20,970 nucleotides of DNA, taken from the IMG/VR virus record IMGVR_UViG_3300006037_000047, positions 1 through 20,970 of that record. The stretch is one strand, 5' to 3'. Source of the DNA: a virus. Positions 15,362 through 20,464 of the stretch are shown here, one piece after another (the stretch's first letter is position 1; each line of letters begins with the position of its first letter). Under the pieces are notes generated by a model. That model was given only the letters and a program-made list of their open reading frames with translations, did not search any database and was not told the origin of the DNA. The position numbers and the translations under genes are program-made.

Positions 15362-16002
15362 AAAAATATTCAGAAATCACAACTGGTCAGGATGCAGATG
15401 AGGGCTCAATCTCATGGTACCGGAAAATGTTTTTAGCTTGTGAGCCATTGCCAGAAAAACAAAAGCAATTAGATCAAACGATTGAACTCATCACCAGCGG
15501 CCTTGCAAAATATTTATTAGTGGCCAAAAGATTGAAAGCAAAAAACCCTTTGGATTTCGCTTGGATTTTGGGTGTTGTTCACTTCAAAGAGGGCTCATGC
15601 AATTTCAAAGGTGTCTTGCATAATGGCGAAAAGATTGTTGGCACCGATAAAAAAACCACGATTGTCCCGATCGGTCGGGGGCCATTTCAATTTTGGGATG
15701 ATGCTGCAGTTGACGCTATCAAAATGAACCCGAAAAGATGGCAAAAATTGATTGATGGCTCAAATGATATTTCGGAAATACTTTATGCCTTAGAGCGATA
15801 TAACGGTACTGGTTACATCGTCGGGGCGGGGAAAGCTGAAACAAGTCCTTATTTGTGGTCGTGTTCGAACGTTAATGATGGGTTTGGCAAATATGTTGCT
15901 GATGGCAAATTCGATCCAATGGCCAAAACAGGCTCAACGTGCGGGGCGGCCTTGATCTTAAAAAAGCTTTGGATCGATAAAAAGCTAACCCTCACAGTCT
16001 AA
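15358..16002 (+). CDS. Muramidase-like endolysin
   Basis: A 214-residue enzyme of lysozyme/transglycosylase-like pattern. It has FAWILGVVHFKEGSCNF, with Glu78 as the likely catalytic acid, then GVLHNGEKI at 85-93 and GRGPFQFWDDAAVDAI near 107-121. YALERYNGTGY and YLWSCSN...FGKYVADGKFDP close the fold. This series is known from phage endolysins that cut the glycan strand. It is translationally coupled to the CHAP-like gene, so the phage makes two wall enzymes of different specificity. No terminator is evident after the stop. Confidence 0.75.
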   Translation: MKKYSEITTGQDADEGSISWYRKMFLACEPLPEKQKQLDQTIELITSGLAKYLLVAKRLKAKNPLDFAWILGVVHFKEGSCNFKGVLHNGEKIVGTDKKTTIVPIGRGPFQFWDDAAVDAIKMNPKRWQKLIDGSNDISEILYALERYNGTGYIVGAGKAETSPYLWSCSNVNDGFGKYVADGKFDPMAKTGSTCGAALILKKLWIDKKLTLTV

Positions 16003-16095
16003 AAGACGATAGAAATGCAGATATTGACTAAATGTGATTAGACCTAGTTTAAAAGCGCATTTTAAATTCATTATTTGCAATTGTTTTTCGCTCAT
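15985..16095 (-). CDS. Tiny minus-strand protein, SHOCT-like helical hairpin
   Basis: A 36-residue frame, MSEKQLQIMNLKCAFKLGL followed by ITFSQYLHFYRLLDCEG. On the minus strand GAGGTG stands 5-6 nt before its ATG. The pattern 'L-x-x-G-L-I-T-x-x-x-Y-x-x-x-x-x-L-L' resembles SHOCT-type short helical domains. It overlaps the 3' end of the endolysin by 18 nt on the opposite strand and is divergent from the gene at 16242. The site and pattern are in favour; length and lack of a family are against. Confidence 0.4.
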   Translation of the reverse strand: MSEKQLQIMNLKCAFKLGLITFSQYLHFYRLLDCEG

Positions 16096-16215
16096 TTGAC
16101 ACCTCATAAGCAGAATATCCTAATCTAAAACCGATTAAAATATTTTTTTAATTTTGTCTCAATTTGATCCAAAACCATGTAAAGTTTTCAATAAATTAGA
16201 TTTATAAATAAAATG

Positions 16216-16224
16216 TGATATATT
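16216..16224 (+). promoter_or_regulatory. Extended -10 promoter for the 69-residue gene
   Basis: TG-A-TATATT: extended TG at 16216-16217 and -10 hexamer TATATT (5 of 6) at 16219-16224. No good -35 is seen at 17 bp; an extended -10 can act without one. The start point would be near 16231. The 145 bp between the divergent genes also contains TAATC (16121-16125) and GATTA (16133-16137) as an inverted pair. Confidence 0.5.
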
Positions 16225-16241
16225 GTTAAGCAGAGGTGCTT

Positions 16242-16451
16242 ATGGATTTTATTGCTATCATGCTTATGGCTTGTGCAAACCCATCAATGAACGGTTTTAA
16301 AACTAAAAAACAATGCGAAAACTATCATTTGGATTGCGTTAAATGGATGCAAATACAACCCGAGGTCCAAGACAAAGGTCTAGGTCGTGATGAATTGCTT
16401 TTATTTTTAACAACCCAAAAGAAAAAAGACCTTAAAAAAATTTGTGGTTAA
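16242..16451 (+). CDS. Small Cys-containing protein of unknown function
   Basis: A 69-residue protein with a short hydrophobic N-terminus, MDFIAIMLMAC, then CENYHLDCVKWMQ and a charged helical tail (LLFLTTQKKKDLKKICG). LMAC would fit a lipobox, but there are no basic residues before it, so export is doubtful. I take ATG 16242, with GAGG at 16233-16236, rather than GTG 16236. The ribosome site lies in the loop of a small hairpin (16228-16241). Its TAA overlaps the stop of the convergent RusA-like gene. Confidence 0.6.
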   Translation: MDFIAIMLMACANPSMNGFKTKKQCENYHLDCVKWMQIQPEVQDKGLGRDELLLFLTTQKKKDLKKICG

Positions 16452-16810
16452 ATCTCTTCAATGGTGACTGTTAACAAAGGCCCTTGAGATTTGGGCCTAA
16501 ACTCTTGAGTGACGTTCCAAACCCCGAGCACGTTCCAAGAGTCTGACTCTAAAACCCCCGCACTCACCAGACCGTCAACAACAGGCTTTAAAGATCCAAC
16601 GAGGCCATCATAGTCAAGCGTACGATAAAAGTGCCTGACGATAGTTATACGCGCTTTTTTGAGGGGTTTTTCTGGCATCTGATTTCGACAAGTGCCGAAT
16701 ACAATCATATCCCAATTTTTATTTGTTTGATTATTTTTAAAGCGGTTTGTTCTAAGTGCCTTATTTAAAGACTTTGGCAATGAATGAAATTTGAGCTCAA
16801 TTTTGTGCAT
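16448..16810 (-). CDS. rusA: RusA-like Holliday junction resolvase
   Basis: A 120-residue protein on the minus strand. The pattern LPKSLNKALRTNRFKNNQTNK at the N-terminus, then RTLDYDGLVGSLKPVVDGLV and GVLESDSW, is the RusA family: the metal-binding acidic residues are Asp66, Asp68, Asp79 and probably Asp90. The dimer cuts four-way junctions and would resolve branched concatemers before packaging. With the ERF protein opposite, it forms a recombination pair. There is no clear ribosome site, and a promoter candidate (TTGAAA at 16846-16841, AATATT at 16822-16817) would start at or next to the ATG. Confidence 0.8.
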   Translation of the reverse strand: MHKIELKFHSLPKSLNKALRTNRFKNNQTNKNWDMIVFGTCRNQMPEKPLKKARITIVRHFYRTLDYDGLVGSLKPVVDGLVSAGVLESDSWNVLGVWNVTQEFRPKSQGPLLTVTIEEI

Positions 16811-16812
16811 AC

Positions 16813-16845
16813 TGAAAATATTGATTGATTAGGGAAATATTTTCA
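16813..16845. repeat. 10-bp perfect inverted repeat, operator candidate
   Basis: TGAAAATATT (16813-16822) and AATATTTTCA (16836-16845) are perfect inverted arms with a 13-bp centre, so their midpoints are 23 bp apart, about two DNA turns. It lies 2 bp before the RusA start on the minus strand and covers the candidate -35 and -10 elements of that gene. Confidence 0.6.
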
Positions 16846-16870
16846 AGGTTATATGTTAGCCGATCGGTTG

Positions 16871-16881
16871 AGGGGTTTGCG
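16871..16881 (+). repeat. Direct repeat AGGGGTTTGCG, copy 1 (decoy of the ERF ribosome site)
   Basis: Eleven bases identical to 17338-17348. Here they are not followed by a start codon. They take part in the closing stem with 16999-17005 and the long-range pairing with 17213-17222. Confidence 0.8.
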
Positions 16882-17272
16882 TTAAGCCCACTGGTAGAGC
16901 TAAAAAGCCGATCATGCAAAACCAGCCAAATTAACGTGGGTGACTCATGTCGAGAGATTCAAGACATACATATACAAGTCACGTTCAAACCGAGGCCTAA
17001 ACCCCAATGATGGGTGAACAGCATACACTGGCGAGCCTTGCGCGAAAGCGATCCATAAATAGCTTGGATCCAATAGGAAAAATCAGTTTTAAAGACTGAC
17101 CTAATTGGGTGATCTATGTCTCAAAATTCAAAACAATGTGATCAATATTTAAACATTGAAAAAATTATAAAAATTAGGTTGCATAAGATTTAAAAAATGT
17201 TAAATGTAACTCAACGCAAACCGCAAGCCTGTCCAAGTGTATGTTTGGGCGGGTGAGCACCCTCTCTTTAAA

Positions 17273-17323
17273 TCTAATCTAATCAGATTGACTTAACTTT
17301 TCTAATCTCTTAAAAATCTAATC
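17273..17323. repeat. Four copies of TCTAATC around the ERF promoter
   Basis: Exact copies at 17273-17279, 17278-17284, 17301-17307 and 17317-17323. Two flank the upstream edge of the -35, one is in the spacer and one follows the -10. The second and fourth extend to CTAATCAG, which also occurs at 19848-19855. They look like binding sites for a regulator. Confidence 0.55.
17288..17316 (+). promoter_or_regulatory. Promoter candidate for the ERF operon
   Basis: TTGACT (17288-17293, 5 of 6), a 17-nt spacer, TAAAAA (17311-17316, 4 of 6). Transcripts from here would start near 17323 and lack the structured upstream region, giving a second, unswitched message. Confidence 0.5.
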
Positions 17324-17337
17324 AGACAATACAACAA

Positions 17338-17348
17338 AGGGGTTTGCG
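17338..17348 (+). promoter_or_regulatory. ERF ribosome-binding site, copy 2 of AGGGGTTTGCG
   Basis: AAAGGGG followed by TTTGCG and ATG 17349 makes a well-spaced ribosome site. The same bases can pair with AAACCCC (16999-17005, 7 bp with 17339-17345) or CGCAAACC (17215-17222, 8 bp with 17341-17348), either of which would hide it. Confidence 0.7.
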
Positions 17349-18335
17349 ATGTCTGAAAAAAATATCTATCAACGCATGATAGAGGTCCAAAAGATAGTTC
17401 AATCAGTCGAAAAAAATTCAGTAGTCAAAATGTTCGAAAACGACAAGGGATATAAAGCGGTAACCCATGATGATGTTGCTAGGGCACTTCATTTGCCATT
17501 AGCAGAGTGCGGGGTTGTTATGGTCCCCGACGTTGTCAGTTATGCTTTCACAAGCTTTGAAAAGCCAAACTATCAAGGAAAATTGGTCACGTGGCACCGT
17601 GCAGACATTGAAATTTCTGTTAAATGGATCAATGCCGATAAGCCAGAGGATTTTTTTGCATCGAAAAGTGCTGCATTTGCTATAGATACATCAGACAAAT
17701 CATTTGCAAAAGCATATTCACTGGCTTTAAAGATTGCTCTTTTAAAAGTCCATTTGCTTGAATCACGTGATGATGAGGAGTCAAGACCATTCGAAAACGA
17801 AAACGGCATCGATTCAAAAGGAAATTCGACAACTAAAAACCAGAATAAACCAACACAAAAAAAGCAAACTCAACCCGAGCCACAACAAAAAACTGTCTTG
17901 GATCCAAAAGATTTCATCATGCCATTTGGAAAAACAACTAAGGGAAAAAAATTAGGATCACTTTCACTTGAGACTCTAAACGATGTTTTGCAATACACCG
18001 ATGGGGAGCTCAAAAAAGAAAATTCAACTGCACAACTTAACAATTATTTAGTTTTAAAAGCTAATTTGTTAAAAGTTATTTCAACTTTCAATCTAGAAAA
18101 AAAAGATGAACAAAAGCCAGATGTCGGGGACTCAATAATTGAAATCGAATTTGATACCGTCGAAAATGAATTGGTCAAAGGTAAGACTTTAAAAATGATC
18201 CCCGAAAAAACTCTTTTGGCCATGATCCAAGAGCTCGATAAAAAGATGCAGTCAGTCCCCCCGCCTAAAAACTTAACAGCTTTATTTTCGATAAATTCGA
18301 AAATCAAAGAATTTCTGAAATCTTGCGGGGTGTGA
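17349..18335 (+). CDS. erf: ERF-family single-strand annealing protein with ExoX-C-like tail
   Basis: A 328-residue protein. Residues 1-150 match the ERF family: IYQRMIEVQKIVQSVEK, YKAVTHDDVARALHLPLAECGVVMVPDV (35-62), VKWINADKPEDFF (91-103), and SAAFAIDTSDKSFAKAYSLALKIALLKVHLLES (107-139) ending in an acidic DDEESRPFE. Such proteins anneal complementary strands during phage recombination and end-joining. Residues 151-185 are a Gln/Lys/Pro linker. Residues 189-220 (FIMPFGKTTKGKKLGSLSLETLNDVLQYTDG) match the small domain found at the end of exodeoxyribonuclease X, thought to bind DNA. A helical tail follows. It heads the early operon. Confidence 0.85.
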   Translation: MSEKNIYQRMIEVQKIVQSVEKNSVVKMFENDKGYKAVTHDDVARALHLPLAECGVVMVPDVVSYAFTSFEKPNYQGKLVTWHRADIEISVKWINADKPEDFFASKSAAFAIDTSDKSFAKAYSLALKIALLKVHLLESRDDEESRPFENENGIDSKGNSTTKNQNKPTQKKQTQPEPQQKTVLDPKDFIMPFGKTTKGKKLGSLSLETLNDVLQYTDGELKKENSTAQLNNYLVLKANLLKVISTFNLEKKDEQKPDVGDSIIEIEFDTVENELVKGKTLKMIPEKTLLAMIQELDKKMQSVPPPKNLTALFSINSKIKEFLKSCGV

Positions 18336-18336
18336 A

Positions 18337-18588
18337 ATGAATCATAAAATAATTCACTTTCCAATTTTCCCCGCGACTTTTCAGGTGTACGCATTGGGGG
18401 CCAAACGGCTCTCTTTTCGCATTTCTGCACCAGACCAGCGGCATTTCGAAAATGAAATTAAATCTCTCTTAGGCCTTGCTGCAGACTCTAAGGCATTAAG
18501 TTTCACGTATGATTTAGATAACTTCAAAGGTCAGTTTTGGATCGGAGGATTTAGACATGTCGGGGATTTTGAAAGGATCGAAAAATGA
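18337..18588 (+). CDS. Small early protein of unknown function
   Basis: An 83-residue protein starting 1 nt after the ERF stop, with GGGGTG upstream. It has an aromatic beta N-terminus (HFPIFPATFQVYALGAKRLSFRIS), a middle helix and a final WIGGFRHVGDFERI. No motifs are recognised. It overlaps the following start by 4 nt, so it belongs to the same operon. Confidence 0.65.
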   Translation: MNHKIIHFPIFPATFQVYALGAKRLSFRISAPDQRHFENEIKSLLGLAADSKALSFTYDLDNFKGQFWIGGFRHVGDFERIEK

Positions 18589-18866
18589 TGAAAACAGCAC
18601 TAACAAAAGAAATAATAATCAGTCGTATTCAAAGTTTAGCTGTTGATCTTTTTAATTTCGCTATTCAATTTATTGAAAATTACAATAATGAAAATAATGA
18701 ACTAAAAGCACAGAATAAGGTTTTGATTGAAGCTTTGGAGAAAATTAAAGAATTTAAAACTTTAGATAATGGCGAGAAGTATAACTCATATGTTGACGGA
18801 TGGATCGGTGTTGCCGAGTTTGCTAAAAAAACAATCGAGCAAGTTAAAAAGATGAGGGGTGAGTGA
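18585..18866 (+). CDS. Helical coiled-coil early protein
   Basis: A 93-residue protein: an N-terminal helix ([28 protein letters not shown]), an Asn/Glu heptad segment ([21 protein letters not shown]) and a tail with a conserved-looking [17 protein letters not shown]. Such helical proteins are frequent in phage early regions and are of unknown role. Start ATG 18585 or the adjacent ATG 18588; both overlap the previous stop. Confidence 0.65.
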   Translation: MMKTALTKEIIISRIQSLAVDLFNFAIQFIENYNNENNELKAQNKVLIEALEKIKEFKTLDNGEKYNSYVDGWIGVAEFAKKTIEQVKKMRGE

Positions 18867-19465
18867 TGAACGACGATTTAAAAATAAGACTTGAACAACA
18901 TAAAATGTGGCTTTTAGATAACAATACTGGCCAAAGATTTATTGCCAAATCAGGCGAAAACCTACGCTCTGCGAACCTACGCTCTGCGAACCTAAGCTAT
19001 GCGGACCTAAGCTATGCGAACCTAAGCTCTGCGGACCTACGCTCTGCGAACCTAAGCTCTGCGGACCTACGCTATGCGGACCTAAGCTATGCGGACCTAC
19101 GCTATGCGGACCTAAGCTATGCGAACCTAAGCTATGCGAACCTACGCTCTGCGAACCTAAGCTATGCGAACCTACGCTCTGCGAACCTACGCTATGCGGA
19201 CCTAAGCTATGCGGACCTACGCTATGCGGACCTAAGCTCTGTCTATGGGTTTAAATTCAAACCTTTGCAAGTTGTGAACACAAAATATTTTATAACTATT
19301 TTGGATGATCAAGTTTTGTGGGGCTGCAAAAAAATGACATTTGATGAGGTTAAGTCTTTTAAATTTTCTGATTGTACTGACCTAACATGGGATGAAAACG
19401 AATTTAAACTAAATAAAAAAATCATAACTGAAATGATTAGATATTATAGAGTAAAAAATGGATGA
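18863..19465 (+). CDS. Pentapeptide-repeat protein
   Basis: A 200-residue protein. Residues 1-32 are a helical cap; 33-127 are about 19 pentapeptides of the form [N/D]-L-[R/S]-[S/Y]-A, which fold as a right-handed quadrilateral beta-helix; 128-200 are a globular tail ([19 protein letters not shown], then [16 protein letters not shown]) with a Gly-Cys turn found on other pentapeptide proteins. Some relatives (Qnr, MfpA) mimic DNA and protect gyrase; this repeat lacks strong negative charge, so that role is only a possibility. The DNA repeats are nearly perfect. It overlaps both neighbours. Confidence 0.9.
   Translation: MMNDDLKIRLEQHKMWLLDNNTGQRFIAKSGENLRSANLRSANLSYADLSYANLSSADLRSANLSSADLRYADLSYADLRYADLSYANLSYANLRSANLSYANLRSANLRYADLSYADLRYADLSSVYGFKFKPLQVVNTKYFITILDDQVLWGCKKMTFDEVKSFKFSDCTDLTWDENEFKLNKKIITEMIRYYRVKNG
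18961..19230 (+). repeat. 18 tandem 15-bp units, CCTA(C/A)GCT(C/A)TGCG(A/G)A
   Basis: Eighteen complete units in register, followed by a diverged nineteenth. Twelve of 15 bases never change; three bases are each one of two states, and all changes alter an amino acid (R/S, S/Y, N/D). Only five of eight combinations occur: ccA five times, aaG three, aaA four, acG two, caG four. Units 8-10 and 16-18 are identical triplets, a sign of block duplication. Confidence 0.95.
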
Positions 19466-19661
19466 AAATGGCAGATTGGTTTTGACAATAAAATATGGTG
19501 AGCCACTAAAAATTGGTGATGCTGAAATCATTGTCAAAGAACATAGTGGTCAACAAATTAAGGTTATTGTTACAGCACCGAAATCAGTTAAAATTTTTAG
19601 ATCAAAAATTGTTGAACGCATATTGAAACAAAATAAGGTTTTGGCTTATGAAAAAAAATAA
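19458..19661 (+). CDS. csrA: CsrA/RsmA-like RNA-binding translational regulator
   Basis: A 67-residue protein. From residue 6, [20 protein letters not shown], then [26 protein letters not shown], follow E. coli CsrA in order: L-x-L-T, G-E-x-L-x-I-G-D, G-x-Q-V-[RK], A-P-K-x-V and the R-x-x-I end. The RNA-contacting Leu4 and Arg44 equivalents are present; Arg6 is replaced by Ile, and one residue is missing in the second strand. CsrA dimers bind GGA motifs at ribosome sites and repress or protect messages. Five extra residues precede the usual start, and a Lys-rich tail follows. It is read by coupling from the overlapping gene upstream. Confidence 0.8.
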   Translation: MDENGRLVLTIKYGEPLKIGDAEIIVKEHSGQQIKVIVTAPKSVKIFRSKIVERILKQNKVLAYEKK

Positions 19662-19851
19662 ATTATTTGTGTCGATCACAACAATCAGAGTCTATTCATA
19701 CGATACGGATGCCGCGACTGCAGACGTCGCATTTGATGAATATTTGAATGATTCAACCAATAAATCAAAATTTGTCGAACGATTTTCGACCCCGATGGAA
19801 ATTTATGATTTTAAGCCCAATATCAAAAAAACAGATGTTGACCTAACCTAA
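19648..19851 (+). CDS. Small protein of unknown function after the CsrA-like gene
   Basis: A 67-residue protein: beta N-terminus [17 protein letters not shown], helical centre with acid residues (ATADVAFDEYLND) and Lys/Asp-rich end. It overlaps the CsrA-like gene by 14 nt. Because regulators and their antagonists are often paired (as FliW with CsrA), a link is conceivable, but there is no sequence likeness to FliW. Confidence 0.6.
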   Translation: MKKNKLFVSITTIRVYSYDTDAATADVAFDEYLNDSTNKSKFVERFSTPMEIYDFKPNIKKTDVDLT

Positions 19852-19883
19852 TCAGGCATAAACAATATTCAAAAGGGGGTTTT

Positions 19884-20084
19884 ATGAATATAAAACAATT
19901 AGCGTCTGCAGTCGCGGCTCGAGAGGGCCATAAGTCACAAGCCAGAATTTGCGACATTAGGGAAATTTTATCAATTTTGGGGGATCTAAGTTATGAAACA
20001 CCAGACTCGATTCGAGCTATTGTCAATCTCGGGATCACTCGAGCAAATAAAAGAAAAAAAATCAAAAAATCAAATCCTAGTTAG
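19884..20084 (+). CDS. Small basic helical protein
   Basis: A 66-residue protein. Residues 1-36 (NIKQLASAVAAREGHKSQARICDIREILSIL, given in parts: NIKQLASAVAAREGH, then ARICDIREILSIL) have the helix-turn-helix look of the HU/IHF N-terminus, but the beta arms of HU are missing. The tail is very basic (RANKRKKIKKSNPS). DNA binding is plausible. AAAAGGGGG lies before the ATG, and CTAATCAG stands 30 nt upstream. The stop is inside the terminator stem. Confidence 0.6.
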   Translation: MNIKQLASAVAAREGHKSQARICDIREILSILGDLSYETPDSIRAIVNLGITRANKRKKIKKSNPS

Positions 20085-20114
20085 CATCTTAAAAAAGGTG
20101 CTAATTTTCTTTTC
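20081..20114 (+). terminator. Rho-independent terminator of the early operon
   Basis: TTAGCATCTT (20081-20090) pairs with AAGGTGCTAA (20095-20104), a 10-bp stem with one G-U pair and an A4 loop, followed by TTTTCTTTTC. It starts within the stop codon of the preceding gene. A second TGCTAATTTT at 20117-20126 repeats the 3' arm. Confidence 0.8.
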
Positions 20115-20159
20115 AATGCTAATTTTGTTTAGTTTTTTATCAAGCTTTAGGGGTTAAAT

Positions 20160-20441
20160 TTGGAACATCAATTAAAAATTTGGCCTCAATACTATAGCCG
20201 AGTCAAAGACGGATCCAAGACGTTCGAAATACGCGAAAATGATCGAGGATTTCAACAAGGTGACTCGGTTGTTTTGCGTGAATATGATCCAGATCCGATC
20301 AATGCGACATCATCATCGCCAAAAGGCTTTACTGGATCACCTGACTTGAAATTTAAAATTGGTTATGTTCACGTTTTAGACTCAAGCCGCGTTGTTTTCA
20401 GTCTTTTATCAATTGGAAAATCTAAATCTAACAAGTCTTGA
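20160..20441 (+). CDS. DUF3850/ASCH-like (PUA-fold) protein
   Basis: A 93-residue protein starting at TTG 20160, with AGGGG 7-8 nt upstream. The pattern H-x-L-K-I-W-P-x-Y-Y-x-x-V-x-D-G-x-K-T-F-E-I-R, then ENDRGFQQGDSVVLREYDP and a final KIGYVHVLDSSRVVFSLLSI, is that of DUF3850, an ASCH-related small domain common in phages and thought to bind RNA or modified nucleotides. It stands alone between the early terminator and terminase, so it may be expressed with either group. Confidence 0.75.
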   Translation: MEHQLKIWPQYYSRVKDGSKTFEIRENDRGFQQGDSVVLREYDPDPINATSSSPKGFTGSPDLKFKIGYVHVLDSSRVVFSLLSIGKSKSNKS

Positions 20442-20464
20442 TCTATGGTGATAGGCTTTAAATA

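Larger units (their letters stand above)
16811..17348 (+). ncRNA. 538-bp region before the ERF gene, probable structured RNA leader
   Basis: No convincing gene of normal length is present. Many inverted pairs suggest a folded transcript: GGGGTTT (16872-16878) with AAACCCC (16999-17005); CGTTAA (16880-16885) with TTAACG (16931-16936), enclosing CTGGT/ACCAG (16891-16895/16921-16925); GTGACT/AGTCAC (16940-16945/16977-16982), enclosing ATGTC/GACAT (16947-16951/16963-16967). Further on are a CGC-GAAA-GCG tetraloop (17041-17050), GATCCA/TGGATC (17050-17055/17065-17070), and a strong hairpin 17071-17107. Next comes an AT-rich stretch (17117-17212), then two overlapping hairpins at 17228-17253 and 17251-17262. 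Long range, GGTTTGCGTT (16874-16883) pairs perfectly with AACGCAAACC (17213-17222). An origin of replication is an alternative. Confidence 0.5.

Noticed and set aside
16872-17005. tRNA gene
   Set aside because: The 7-bp stem, GGTAGAGC and GTTCAAACC look tRNA-like, but the distances are too long, there is no proper anticodon arm and the T stem has a mismatch and wrong spacing.
16825-17010. 61-residue plus-strand frame in the leader region
   Set aside because: TTG start without a ribosome site, composition unlike protein, and it runs through several paired RNA arms.
18961-19230. Diversity-generating retroelement variable region
   Set aside because: The three variable bases are A versus C or G, as adenine mutagenesis gives, but other A's in each unit never change, and no reverse transcriptase or template repeat is present.
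18961-19230. CRISPR array
   Set aside because: The 15-bp repeats are contiguous with no spacers and encode a pentapeptide-repeat protein in frame.
16096-20464. Lysogeny module
   Set aside because: No integrase, excisionase, CI/Cro-like repressor or partition gene can be recognised; operator-like repeats alone do not establish lysogeny.
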